A stretch of DNA of 20,150 nucleotides from Xanthobacteraceae bacterium (GCA_030037105.1 JASHRY010000234.1:1-20150); one strand, 5' to 3'; positions 1-8,736 are shown, counted from the stretch's first letter. Program-made: numbers and translations. The notes: generated by a model not told the origin, from the letters alone.

Positions 1-680
1 CGCTCGAAGCGCACGCCCTCGGCGAGCGAGGTCTCGAACGCGCGATTGACCGCTTCCTTGGCCGCCAGCACCGACGGCAGCGACATGGAAGCGATCGTTT
101 CGGCGACCTTGACGGCCTCCTCGATGAGGCTCGCCGCCGGCACGACGCGGGCGACCAGGCCGGCGCGTTCGGCCTCCGCGGCGTCCATCATGCGGCCGGT
201 CAGGATGATGTCCATCGCCTTTGCTTTGCCGACCGCGCGCGTGAGCCGCTGCGTGCCGCCGATGCCGGGGATGATGCCGAGCTTGATCTCCGGCTGCCCG
301 AACTTGGCGTTGTCGGCGGCGATGATGAGGTCGCATTGCATGGCGAGCTCGCAGCCGCCGCCGAGGGCGAAGCCCGCGACCGCAGCGATGACCGGCTTGC
401 GCGCACGCGCGAGGCAGTCCCAGCTTGCCGCAAAGTCGCCGAGGAAGGCGTCGATGAAGGTATTGTCCACCATCTCCTTGATGTCGGCGCCGGCCGCGAA
501 CGCCTTCTCCGAACCGGTAATCACCAGGCAGCCGATACTGCCGTCGGCTTCGAACGCATCGACGGCTGCGCTCAACTCACGCACCAGCGCGCCGTTGAGC
601 GCATTGAGCGCCTGCGGGCGATTGAGCCTTATCAATCCGACCTTGCCGCGCGTCTCGACGATGATGTTCTGGTAGCTCAT
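1..680 (-). CDS. Enoyl-CoA hydratase/isomerase, 3' end outside window
   Basis: Crotonase-fold enzyme that adds water across the double bond of a 2-enoyl-CoA, presumably in fatty-acid beta-oxidation. The visible 226 codons start at an ATG (complement of 678-680) with [20 protein letters not shown], the usual crotonase N-terminus. The oxyanion-hole region ([20 protein letters not shown]) and the following [11 protein letters not shown] segment carry both expected catalytic glutamates, which argues for a true hydratase. The C-terminal helices lie beyond base 1. It follows mutM on the same strand after only 20 bases, so the two are probably cotranscribed. In Sinorhizobium the same place holds fadB1, between rpsT and mutM (from memory). 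Family is certain; exact substrate cannot be told from sequence. Confidence 0.93.
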   Translation of the reverse strand, partial: MSYQNIIVETRGKVGLIRLNRPQALNALNGALVRELSAAVDAFEADGSIGCLVITGSEKAFAAGADIKEMVDNTFIDAFLGDFAASWDCLARARKPVIAAVAGFALGGGCELAMQCDLIIAADNAKFGQPEIKLGIIPGIGGTQRLTRAVGKAKAMDIILTGRMMDAAEAERAGLVARVVPAASLIEEAVKVAETIASMSLPSVLAAKEAVNRAFETSLAEGVRFE

Positions 681-700
681 GGCGTGTCTCTCATGAAAGA

Positions 701-1594
<894 letters not shown>

Positions 1595-1704
1595 CGTTCA
1601 TCCGGCGGGAAGCGGAGGAAGCAACATGGTTAACACGGTTAATGCCAACACATAGCGTCGCTGGCGCCGCCGCGCTATGGTTTAGCGCAAGCAGGAAACC
1701 GACG
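1595..1704. promoter_or_regulatory. Divergent mutM / ubiE intergenic region with repeats
   Basis: This 110-base gap must hold promoters for both divergent genes. Two structures stand out. First, GGTTAA occurs twice as a direct repeat nine bases apart (1628-1633 and 1637-1642), giving TTAA-N5-TTAA; this resembles a CtrA-type site, but the accepted CtrA spacing is N7. Second, CATAGCG (1651-1657) and CGCTATG (1673-1679) form perfect 7-bp inverted arms around a 15-base GC-rich loop, within the presumed ubiE leader. No convincing -35/-10 pair is visible. Function is unassigned. Confidence 0.3.
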
Positions 1705-2487
1705 ATGGAAGAGACCGCCCATTTCGGTTCGCGCCAAGTGCCGCTCGGGCAAAAGCAGGAGCTCGTCGATGACGTATTCCGCAGCGTGGCGCGCCGTTAC
1801 GATTTGATGAACGACCTGATGTCGTTCGGCCTGCACCGGGCCTGGAAGGATGCGCTGGTTACCGCGATTAATCCGCCGAAAAGCCGGCCGTTTGCGCTTC
1901 TCGACATTGCCGGCGGCACCGGCGATGTCGCGTTGCGCGTGATCGCGGCCGGCGGCGCCGAGACGCGGGCGACCGTCTGCGACATCAATGCCGACATGCT
2001 CGCCGTCGGCCGCGAGCGCGCGTCGGCGCTTTCGCCCTCCCTGCCCGCGTCCGCAAGCGAGGGAGAGATGGAGCGGAGGATCGCCTTCATCGAGGCCAAT
2101 GCCGAGGCGCTGCCGTTCGAGGCCAAGAGCTTCGATGCCGCGACCGTCGCCTTCGGCATCCGCAACGTGCCGCGTGTCGACCGGGCGCTGGCCGAGGCGT
2201 TTCGCGTCCTCAAGATCGGCGGCAGATTCCTCTGCCTGGAATTCTCCGCCGTGGACGTGCCCGGGCTCGACCGGCTCTACGAAACCTACTCGCGCAACGT
2301 CATCCCGGCGCTCGGCCGTTGGGTGGTTGGCGATATGGAATCATATCGCTATCTGGTGGAATCGATCCGCCGCTTCCCGAAGCCGCAAGCCTTCGCCGAT
2401 ATGCTGCGCAAGGCGGGCTTCGCGCGGGTTTCCTTTCGACCGATGAGCGGCGGCATCGTCATGCTGCATTCCGGCTGGCGTTTGTGA
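1705..2487 (+). CDS. ubiE: Ubiquinone/menaquinone C-methyltransferase UbiE
   Basis: SAM-dependent C-methyltransferase of ubiquinone biosynthesis (2-methoxy-polyprenyl-benzoquinol methylation). I place the start at ATG 1705 ([12 protein letters not shown], 260 aa): it has an AGGA at 1693-1696 with 8-base spacing, and the family normally begins here. An upstream ATG at 1642 would add 21 residues unlike any UbiE, read through an inverted repeat. Motif I is [14 protein letters not shown] (66-79). The signature segments ANAEALPF (131-138) and FGIRNV (150-155), and the [12 protein letters not shown] region, are intact. Odd feature: about 10 extra residues at roughly 108-124 ([16 protein letters not shown]), where other UbiE proteins have a short loop; the underlying DNA is palindromic. 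The stop overlaps the ubiB GTG start by 4 bases. Confidence 0.96.
   Translation: MEETAHFGSRQVPLGQKQELVDDVFRSVARRYDLMNDLMSFGLHRAWKDALVTAINPPKSRPFALLDIAGGTGDVALRVIAAGGAETRATVCDINADMLAVGRERASALSPSLPASASEGEMERRIAFIEANAEALPFEAKSFDAATVAFGIRNVPRVDRALAEAFRVLKIGGRFLCLEFSAVDVPGLDRLYETYSRNVIPALGRWVVGDMESYRYLVESIRRFPKPQAFADMLRKAGFARVSFRPMSGGIVMLHSGWRL
2037..2065. repeat. Palindromic insertion inside the ubiE reading frame
   Basis: CTCCCT (2037-2042) and AGGGAG (2060-2065) are perfect 6-bp inverted arms around a 17-base loop, in frame within ubiE. They coincide with the stretch where the protein is longer than E. coli UbiE (which reads GREKLRNIG then [14 protein letters not shown]). The layout resembles the small GC-rich CCCTCCC...GGGAGGG palindromes scattered in rhizobial genomes. 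I infer that such an element inserted without breaking the frame, landing in a surface loop. Confidence 0.45.
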
Positions 2488-4052
2488 TCTCCGCCCCCGC
2501 GCACCTTGTCCGTCTCGGCCGCGCCGGCTTCGTGTGCGCCCGCGAGGGCGTCTTCGGCATTGTCGATCCCGCCGCGGTGCCGGCGCCGGCGCGGCCGTTA
2601 CTGCGGATCGCGCGCCTCATCGAGCGGCCGGCGCGCGGCGCCGCCGAGACGCGTTTGTCGGCTGCGCTCACGCGGCTCGGACCGAGCTACGTCAAGCTCG
2701 GCCAGTTCCTGGCGACCCGGCCGGACGTGGTTGGCGCGGCGCTCGCCCGCGATCTCGAACGGCTGCAGGACCAGATGCCGCCCTTTCCGCAGCAGGAGGC
2801 GGAGGCGGCGGTCGCCGCCTCGTTCGGCCGGCCGGTCGGTTCGGTCTTCGCGAGTTTCGGCCCGCCCGTCGCCGCTGCGTCGATCGCGCAGGTGCATCGG
2901 GCCGAGGTCGCCACGGCAACGGCGTCGCGCGCCGTCGCCGTCAAGGTTTTGCGCCCCGGAATCGAGCGCCGCTTCCACGCCGATCTCGCCGCCTTCACCT
3001 TCGTCGCGCGCCACGCGGAAAATCTGTCCGCCGAGGCGCGGCGGTTGCGGCTCGTCGAAGTGGTCGACACTCTGCGGCGCTCGGTTGCCGTCGAGATGGA
3101 CTTCCGCCTGGAGGCGGCCGCGCTTTCGGAAATGGCCGAGAACACCAAGGCCGACCCAGATTTCCGCGTTCCCGCGGTCGATTGGGACCGCACCACCAAG
3201 GAAGTCCTCACGCTGGAATGGATCGACGCCACGCCACTGTCGGATCGGGCGCGTCTCTTGGCCCGCGGCTTCGACTTGCGCCAGCTTGCCCGTGCCTTGA
3301 TCCAGACCTTTCTCCGCCACGCCCTGCGCGACGGCTTCTTCCACGCCGACATGCACCCGGGAAATCTGTTCGTCGACGACGAAGGCCGGCTCATCGCCGT
3401 CGACTTCGGCATCATGGGCCGGCTCGGCGCCAAGGAACGCCTGTTCCTCGCGGAAATCCTGCACGGCTTCATCACCCGGAATTATCACCGCGCCGCCGAG
3501 GTTCATTTCGAGGCCGGCTACGTACCGGCGCATCATTCGGTTGAGAGCTTCGCGCAGGCGATCCGCGCCATCGGCGAACCGATCCACAACCGCACCGCCG
3601 AAGATATCTCGATGGCGCGGCTGCTCACGCTGCTGTTCGAGGTCACCGGCCTGTTCGACATGCGCACGCGTCCGGAATTGCTGCTCTTGCAGAAGACCAT
3701 GGTGGTGGTCGAGGGCGTGGCGCGCGCGCTCGATCCCAAGCTCGACATTTGGACCACCGCCGAGCCGGTCGTCGGCGAATGGATGACGCGGCATCTCGGC
3801 CCTGCCGGCAAGCTCGAAAATGCGGCGCAGGGCGCGTTCGAGGTCGGACGCTTCGTCAGCGGCGCGCCGGGCCTGTTGACGCGCGGCGCCCGCGTCCTCG
3901 ACCAGCTCGACGAGATCACGCGCGACGGCCTCGTCCTGTCGCCGCAGACCATTGCCGAGATTGACAAAGCCGAGGCCCGCCGCGGCCGCTGGACCATTGC
4001 GGCGTTGTGGGTCATCGCCGCGCTCCTTCTTTGCCTCATCTTGAGCCGATGA
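2484..4052 (+). CDS. ubiB: Ubiquinone biosynthesis protein UbiB (ABC1/ADCK atypical kinase)
   Basis: Atypical protein-kinase-like ATPase needed for ubiquinone synthesis, membrane-anchored and thought to act on lipid-bound quinone intermediates. Start is GTG 2484 (522 aa, [17 protein letters not shown]...), sharing GTGA with the ubiE stop, so translation is probably coupled; the frame is open further upstream but only inside ubiE. Family marks in order: the KxGQ motif (KLGQ, 71-74), the alanine-rich nucleotide loop AAASIAQVH (130-138), the VAVKVLRPG lysine (Lys154), the catalytic-loop-like [14 protein letters not shown], and the metal-binding [10 protein letters not shown]. The C-terminus has the usual hydrophobic anchor ([20 protein letters not shown]) ending at the stop codon. 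The last codons overlap the left arm of the 4044-4081 inverted repeat. Confidence 0.96.
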   Translation: MISAPAHLVRLGRAGFVCAREGVFGIVDPAAVPAPARPLLRIARLIERPARGAAETRLSAALTRLGPSYVKLGQFLATRPDVVGAALARDLERLQDQMPPFPQQEAEAAVAASFGRPVGSVFASFGPPVAAASIAQVHRAEVATATASRAVAVKVLRPGIERRFHADLAAFTFVARHAENLSAEARRLRLVEVVDTLRRSVAVEMDFRLEAAALSEMAENTKADPDFRVPAVDWDRTTKEVLTLEWIDATPLSDRARLLARGFDLRQLARALIQTFLRHALRDGFFHADMHPGNLFVDDEGRLIAVDFGIMGRLGAKERLFLAEILHGFITRNYHRAAEVHFEAGYVPAHHSVESFAQAIRAIGEPIHNRTAEDISMARLLTLLFEVTGLFDMRTRPELLLLQKTMVVVEGVARALDPKLDIWTTAEPVVGEWMTRHLGPAGKLENAAQGAFEVGRFVSGAPGLLTRGARVLDQLDEITRDGLVLSPQTIAEIDKAEARRGRWTIAALWVIAALLLCLILSR

Positions 4053-4081
4053 TTGCATTGATTGCAATGCAATCATCGGCT
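4044..4081. promoter_or_regulatory. Perfect 16-bp inverted repeat, candidate operator of coaBC
   Basis: Arms at 4044-4059 (AGCCGATGATTGCATT) and 4066-4081 are exact reverse complements around a 6-base loop (GATTGC). Within it the 8-mer TGATTGCA occurs at 4050-4057 and 4059-4066, and inverted at 4068-4075. It begins in the last ubiB codons and covers the -35 hexamer and spacer of the putative coaBC promoter. A T-run that would mark an intrinsic terminator is absent. The next gene encodes a ribbon-helix-helix DNA-binding domain of a family that binds inverted repeats in its own promoter, so an autoregulatory operator is the most economical reading. A transcript-level role at the ubiB 3' end remains possible. 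Confidence 0.6.
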
Positions 4082-4086
4082 ATGAT
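4058..4086 (+). promoter_or_regulatory. Putative sigma-70-type promoter of coaBC-dut
   Basis: TTGATT (4058-4063) and TATGAT (4081-4086) are separated by exactly 17 bases, matching the -35/-10 layout, with 5 of 6 consensus bases in the -10. A start of transcription near 4093 would give a leader of about 17 bases before ATG 4110. The inverted repeat overlaps it almost completely. The call is by consensus only. Confidence 0.5.
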
Positions 4087-4109
4087 CGAGCCTCGATTGG
4101 CCGAAATAT

Positions 4110-5552
4110 ATGGTGCAGACGAGCAGCATCACCATTCGCCGGCTTGACGGGCGCTTGAAGAACGAACTCCGCATTCGTGCGGCCAAGCACGGCCGCTCGA
4201 TGGAAGACGAGGTGCGCACGATCCTGCGAGCGGCGGCGGCCGATATCGAGCAAGCCGACGTCGCCCCCGCCATTCGGCGGATCGCGGAACCCGGCGGCGT
4301 CGAGCCGGAGCCGCCGCCGCGCGTGCGGGCGAAGGAACGGACGGTCCCTCCGCCGCGCATCCTCCTCGTCATCGGCGGCGGCATTGCCGCCTATAAATCG
4401 CTCGATCTCATTCGCCGCCTGCAGGACGGCGGCATGCGGGTGCGCTGCATTCTCACGCGCGCGGCGCAGCATTTCGTCACGCCGCTCGCCGCCGGCGCGC
4501 TCTGCGGCGAACGCGCCCATACCGATTTGTTCGATCCGCAGAGCGAGTTCGACGTCGGCCATATCCGTCTGGCGCGCGATACCGATCTCGTCGTCGTCGC
4601 GCCGGCGACGGCCGACCTCATCGCCCGGTTGGCCGGCGGCCACGCCGACGATCTCGCCGCCGCCGTGCTGCTCGCGACCGACAAGCCGATCCTGATCGCG
4701 CCGGCGATGAACCCGCGAATGTGGGCAGCCAAGGCGACGCAGCGCAATCTGGCGCAGCTTGCCGCCGACGGCGTTCGCGTCGTCGGGCCCAATTCCGGCG
4801 AAATGGCCGAACGCGGCGAAGCCGGCATCGGCCGCATGGCCGAGCCGCTCGAAATCGTCGCCGCCGTCGCAGCGATGATGCACGGCGCCGGACCGCTCGC
4901 CGGCAGGCGCGTGCTCGTCACCTCGGGACCGACCAGCGAGCCCATCGACCCGGTGCGAGTCATCGCCAATCGCTCGTCGGGAAAGCAGGGCCACGCTATC
5001 GCCGCCGCCGCGGCCGCGGCCGGCGCCGACGTGGTGCTGGTGAGCGGTCCGGTCAATCTGCCCGATCCGCCGGGCCTCTCGGTCGTGCGGGTCGAAACCG
5101 CGCGGCAGATGCTCGCCGCCGTCGAGAGGGCGCTGCCGGTCGATGTCGCGATCTTCGCCGCGGCGGTCGCCGACTGGCGCCCGCGGCGGGTGAGCGAAAG
5201 CAAGATCAAGAAGCAACCGGGCGGCGCGCCGGCGCTCGACCTCGTGGAAAATCCCGACATTCTTTCCACGATCGCCCATCGCCGATCCGACCGTCCGCGG
5301 CTCGTCATCGGATTTGCCGCCGAGACCGATCGCGTCGTCGCCAATGCCAAGGCGAAGCTCGCCAAGAAGGGCTGCGACTGGATCCTCGCCAACGACGTTT
5401 CACCGGGAACCGGCATCATGGGCGGCGACGCCAACACGGTTCATCTCGTCACCGCTTCGGGTGTCGAATCCTGGCCGCCGCAATCGAAGGACGACGTCGC
5501 GCGCGCATTGGTCGAACGGATCGCCGCGGCGCTTGAGGAAACAGAACGGTGA
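4110..5552 (+). CDS. coaBC: FitA-type antitoxin domain fused to bifunctional CoaBC
   Basis: Coenzyme A biosynthesis: CoaB joins phosphopantothenate to cysteine using CTP, and CoaC decarboxylates the product to phosphopantetheine (FMN-dependent). CoaBC starts at about residue 83 ([19 protein letters not shown]). It has CoaC His151 (VGHIRLAR) and the PAMNPRMW motif with Asn201. CoaB has [13 protein letters not shown] (271-283), NRSSGKQG and the KIKK lysines (365-368). Residues 1-45 look like a ribbon-helix-helix antitoxin ([20 protein letters not shown], then [14 protein letters not shown]). Residues 53-82 ([20 protein letters not shown]...) match the tail that FitA-type antitoxins use to grip their PIN toxin. 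No toxin gene is nearby. An internal GTG at 4323 could start a shorter CoaBC. The CoaC loop [12 protein letters not shown] lacks the cysteine of E. coli (ACGDIGPGRM). The stop overlaps the dut start. Confidence 0.93.
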   Translation: MVQTSSITIRRLDGRLKNELRIRAAKHGRSMEDEVRTILRAAAADIEQADVAPAIRRIAEPGGVEPEPPPRVRAKERTVPPPRILLVIGGGIAAYKSLDLIRRLQDGGMRVRCILTRAAQHFVTPLAAGALCGERAHTDLFDPQSEFDVGHIRLARDTDLVVVAPATADLIARLAGGHADDLAAAVLLATDKPILIAPAMNPRMWAAKATQRNLAQLAADGVRVVGPNSGEMAERGEAGIGRMAEPLEIVAAVAAMMHGAGPLAGRRVLVTSGPTSEPIDPVRVIANRSSGKQGHAIAAAAAAAGADVVLVSGPVNLPDPPGLSVVRVETARQMLAAVERALPVDVAIFAAAVADWRPRRVSESKIKKQPGGAPALDLVENPDILSTIAHRRSDRPRLVIGFAAETDRVVANAKAKLAKKGCDWILANDVSPGTGIMGGDANTVHLVTASGVESWPPQSKDDVARALVERIAAALEETER

Positions 5553-6040
5553 GCGATGCGGCGCGCGCGGAGGTGCGCATCGTGCGTCTGCCGCACGCCG
5601 CCGACTTGCCTTTGCCTCGATACCAGAGCGCGTTGGCGGCCGGGCTTGATTTGCTCGCCGCCGTGCCGGCCGATGCGCCGGTCGAACTCTTGCCGGGGGC
5701 GCGCGCCATGATTCCGACCGGCGTCGCCATGGCTCTGCCCGTGGGCACCGAGGGCCAGATCCGGCCGCGCTCGGGGCTTGCCATTCGCAACGGCATCACC
5801 GTCCTCAACTCGCCCGGAACGATCGACGCCGATTATCGCGGGGAATTGCAGGTTATTCTTGTAAATCTGGGCTCCACGTCTTTCGTCGTCCGCCGCGGCA
5901 TGCGCGTCGCGCAACTGGTGATAGCGTCGGTTCGGCACGCGAAGCTCGTCGAATCGAACAGTTTGGATACGACGGGGCGCGGCGGCGGCGGACTCGGTTC
6001 GACCGGATTGGCCGCAAATATCGCTGGCGCGGACGAATAG
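5549..6040 (+). CDS. dut: Deoxyuridine 5'-triphosphate nucleotidohydrolase
   Basis: Homotrimeric dUTPase: hydrolyses dUTP to dUMP and pyrophosphate, keeping uracil out of DNA and feeding thymidylate synthesis. The 163-residue protein starts at GTG 5549, overlapping the coaBC stop as GTGA. All five family motifs are visible: I AGLDLLA (31-37), II RPRSGLA (72-78), [14 protein letters not shown] (90-100) with catalytic Asp and Tyr96, [11 protein letters not shown] (115-123), [11 protein letters not shown] (144-153). Motif V normally reads GGFG, with the Phe stacking over the uracil; here it is Leu149 (codon CTC), one base from TTC. Coupling to coaBC is a common bacterial arrangement. Confidence 0.96.
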   Translation: MSDAARAEVRIVRLPHAADLPLPRYQSALAAGLDLLAAVPADAPVELLPGARAMIPTGVAMALPVGTEGQIRPRSGLAIRNGITVLNSPGTIDADYRGELQVILVNLGSTSFVVRRGMRVAQLVIASVRHAKLVESNSLDTTGRGGGGLGSTGLAANIAGADE

Positions 6041-6297
6041 AATCGGGGGCTATCTGCTCGCCCAGGCTTGCGCATTGTCCAGCAGGTGTTGTCCGCCGTC
6101 CTCGTTCACGATCTGGACTCTTTCGGCGCGAATCCGCTTGAGAGTAGAGTAAAGTCGAACGATTCGCGGGCGAGTCCGCGGACCCGCTGGCCGATGGCGG
6201 TGGCGGCCAGCAGAGGCGAAGGGGCATGCCGGAGACGATCCGGACCAGCGGGGGCTGCGCGCATCCGTGGCGAGGCGGATTCCTTGCAACCGGATTC
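6040..6297. promoter_or_regulatory. Cluster of seven GANTC (CcrM) sites at the divL promoter
   Basis: GANTC sites lie at 6040-6044, 6116-6120, 6130-6134, 6161-6165, 6172-6176, 6278-6282 and 6293-6297: five in or at the edge of the 185-base gap between dut and divL, two in the first divL codons. At about 67 % GC fewer than one is expected by chance in 258 bases. GANTC is the target of the alphaproteobacterial cell-cycle methyltransferase CcrM, and methylation state with GcrA controls several cell-cycle promoters in Caulobacter. TTGAGA (6138-6143) followed after 17 bases by GATTCG (6161-6166) is a weak promoter candidate that would place a GANTC site in the -10 region. No other feature is evident in this gap. 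Confidence 0.55.
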
Positions 6298-8736
6298 GCT
6301 CTAGCCATAGGTCCGCTCTCGCTCCGGCCCGCCCGCGCCGACGAACCGCCGGCGCTCGCGCTGCATCAACTTGTCATCGGCGCCTCGCACAGCATCGATC
6401 GCCACGAGATCGTGGTGCTCGCGCTCATGGCCGGGCTGTTGTTGTTTGCCGTCGTCACGGCGATCCTGTTGGTGCGCAGCCGCGCGCGTTCGGTGCGAGT
6501 GGAACTGGCGTCGCAGGACGAGATCGTGGCGCTCCGCGCCGACCTCGACCGCGCCAACGCCCTGCTGCGGTCAGAACCGCAAGTGGTGGTGGATTGGCCG
6601 GCGGCAACCGATGAACCCGGCATCGAGGGTGATCCCGCCGTCGTCGGCGTCTCCGAACCGCACCGCGTGCTTGCCTTCGGCACCTGGCTCGACGCCGGCA
6701 AGGCGCACGCGATGGAGGAGGCGGTCGAGGCGTTGCGCGCACGCGGCGAAGCCTTTTCGATGGCTTTCAGCACGCTCGCCGGCCGCCCGATCGAAGTACA
6801 GGGCCGCGTCGTCGCCGGGCGCGCGGTGCTGCGTCTCAAGGACGCCGGCGGCGTCAAGCGCGAACTGTTGGACCTTGCCGGGCGTCATGAGGCGTTGCTG
6901 CGCGAGATCGCGTCGCTGCGCACGCTGATCGAGCGGCTGCCGTCGCCGGTGTGGACGCGCGATGCGACGGGACGGCTCACTTTCGTCAATTCGGCCTATG
7001 CGCGCGCGGTCGAAGCGCGCAATGCCGCCGATGCCGTGGAACGGCGCCTGGAATTGCTCGACAGCGCGGCGCGCGCCAACATCGCGCGCGCGCGCGCGGC
7101 GAGCGGCGCCTATTCCGGCCGTCTCCTCGCCGTGGTCGCCGGAACGCGGCGCAGCTTCGACGTGCTCGACTTCCACACCGAGACCGGCAGCGCCGGCCTC
7201 GGCATCGACGCCACGGAAGCGGAAACGATGCGCAGCGCGCTCGCCCACATGGTCGAAGCGCACCGCCGCACGCTCGATCAGCTTTCCACCGGCGTCGCCA
7301 TGTTCGACGCCGCTCACCGGCTCACATTCTATAATGCTGCCTATCGCGCGCTGTGGGGTCTCGATGCCGGTTATCTGGACCAGTCGCCGACCGATGCGGC
7401 GGTGCTCGAGGAGCTGCGCGCGGCGCGCAAGCTTCCCGAGCAGCAGGACTTCCGGCAATGGAAGACGCAGCTCCACAACGCCTATCGCGCCGTCGAGGCG
7501 AAGGAACACACCTGGCACCTGCCCGACGGGCGCACGCTGCGCGTCGTCACCACGCCCAATCCGGACGGCGGCGTCACCTATCTGTTCGACGACGTGACCG
7601 AGCGGCTCGACCTCGAGCGGCGCTTCGAGGAATTGATTCGAGTACAGGGCGAAACGCTCGACAACCTCGCCGAAGGCGTCGCCGTATTCGCCAGCGATGG
7701 CCGCATCCGGCTTGCCAATCCCGCCTTTGCCCGCATGTGGCGGCTTCCGCCGGAGGTCTTGGCCGAGCGGCCGCACATCGAAACGATCACGGATTTATGC
7801 CGGCCGCTGCACGGCGACGATCCCACTTGGCAGGTGCTGCGGCAGGTCGTGACCGCGATCGACAGCCGCGAGGCGATCTGCGGACGGCTCGAACGGCGCG
7901 ACGGCAGCGTGGTCGACTGCACCACCGTGCCGCTCCCCGACAGCGCCACATTGGCGACGTTCCATGATGTCACCGACTCGGTCAACGTCGAGCGCGCGCT
8001 GCGTGAACGCAATGAGGCGCTCGAGGATGCCGACCGGATCAAGATCGATTTCGTCCATCACGTGTCCTACGAGCTGCGCTCGCCGCTGACCAATATCATC
8101 GGCTTCGTCCACCTGCTCGGCGACCCGGCGACCGGCCCGCTCGCCGATAAGCAGCGCGAATATCTCGACTACATCACTGTGTCCACGAACACGCTGCTCG
8201 CTCTCATCAACAACATTCTCGATCTGGCGACCATCGACGCCGGCCGCATGCAGCTCAAGTCCGGACCGGTCGATATTCGCGCCGCCATGGATGCCGCCGC
8301 CGAAGGCGTGCAGGATCGGCTGGTCGGCGGCGCGCTCGCGCTCAACATTCATGCCGCGCCCGACATCGGCAGCTTCGTTGCCGACGAGCTGCGCCTGCGG
8401 CAGGTTCTTTTCAACCTGCTCGCCAACGCGGTGAGTTTCTCTCCTCCCGGCGGCACAGTGACGCTGTTGGCCGAACGGCGGGCCGATGCCGTCGTCTTTT
8501 CGGTCACTGATCGGGGGCCGGGAATTCCGCCGGAAATGCTGGACAGGGTATTCGATTGGTTCGAAACGCATTCGCTCGGCGCGCACCATCGCGGCGCCGG
8601 AATTGGCCTGTCGCTGGTGCGTTCGTTCGTCGAGCTGCACGGCGGCACGGTCACGATCGCCTCCGTCGTCGGGGAAGGCACCACGGTGACGTGCACGTTT
8701 CCGCTTGCCGCGGCCGCCCGGCTGTCCGCGGCCTAG
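6226..8736 (+). CDS. divL: DivL-like PAS sensor pseudo-histidine kinase
   Basis: In Caulobacter, DivL binds the response regulator DivK and tunes the CckA-ChpT-CtrA phosphorelay controlling replication and division. This 836-residue protein has a hydrophobic, signal-like N-terminus (17-38), one strong membrane segment at about 61-83, and three PAS-like modules at about 232-335, 346-460 and 475-590. The dimerisation helix is FVHHVSYELRSPLTNIIGF: Tyr615 (codon TAC) replaces the phospho-accepting His of VSHELRTPL, the hallmark of DivL. The ATPase domain keeps an N box (FNLLANAVSFS), DRGPGIP, FDWFE and GAGIGLSLV, so ATP binding looks possible. Start ATG 6226 has AGAGG 9 bases upstream. Position before tsaE-amgK-murU-addB-addA-trxA also fits my memory of alphaproteobacterial divL loci. 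A (CG)8 run at 7083-7098 is slippage-prone but in frame. Confidence 0.88.
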   Translation: MPETIRTSGGCAHPWRGGFLATGFALAIGPLSLRPARADEPPALALHQLVIGASHSIDRHEIVVLALMAGLLLFAVVTAILLVRSRARSVRVELASQDEIVALRADLDRANALLRSEPQVVVDWPAATDEPGIEGDPAVVGVSEPHRVLAFGTWLDAGKAHAMEEAVEALRARGEAFSMAFSTLAGRPIEVQGRVVAGRAVLRLKDAGGVKRELLDLAGRHEALLREIASLRTLIERLPSPVWTRDATGRLTFVNSAYARAVEARNAADAVERRLELLDSAARANIARARAASGAYSGRLLAVVAGTRRSFDVLDFHTETGSAGLGIDATEAETMRSALAHMVEAHRRTLDQLSTGVAMFDAAHRLTFYNAAYRALWGLDAGYLDQSPTDAAVLEELRAARKLPEQQDFRQWKTQLHNAYRAVEAKEHTWHLPDGRTLRVVTTPNPDGGVTYLFDDVTERLDLERRFEELIRVQGETLDNLAEGVAVFASDGRIRLANPAFARMWRLPPEVLAERPHIETITDLCRPLHGDDPTWQVLRQVVTAIDSREAICGRLERRDGSVVDCTTVPLPDSATLATFHDVTDSVNVERALRERNEALEDADRIKIDFVHHVSYELRSPLTNIIGFVHLLGDPATGPLADKQREYLDYITVSTNTLLALINNILDLATIDAGRMQLKSGPVDIRAAMDAAAEGVQDRLVGGALALNIHAAPDIGSFVADELRLRQVLFNLLANAVSFSPPGGTVTLLAERRADAVVFSVTDRGPGIPPEMLDRVFDWFETHSLGAHHRGAGIGLSLVRSFVELHGGTVTIASVVGEGTTVTCTFPLAAAARLSAA

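Noticed and set aside
1630..1642. A CtrA binding site (TTAA pairs upstream of ubiE)
   Set aside because: The two TTAA units are separated by 5 bases, not the 7 of the accepted CtrA site, so I report only an unassigned repeat.
1642..1704. A 21-residue N-terminal extension of UbiE
   Set aside because: It is unlike any UbiE, runs across an inverted repeat, and lacks the ribosome-binding site that ATG 1705 has.
4110..4356. A complete toxin-antitoxin locus at coaBC
   Set aside because: No PIN-domain or other toxin frame exists between the antitoxin-like segment and CoaBC or nearby; only the antitoxin half is present and it is continuous with CoaBC.
7083..7098. The (CG)8 run in divL as a phase-variation tract
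   Set aside because: The gene is in frame and such runs arise easily from Arg-Ala codons at this GC content; there is no evidence of length switching.
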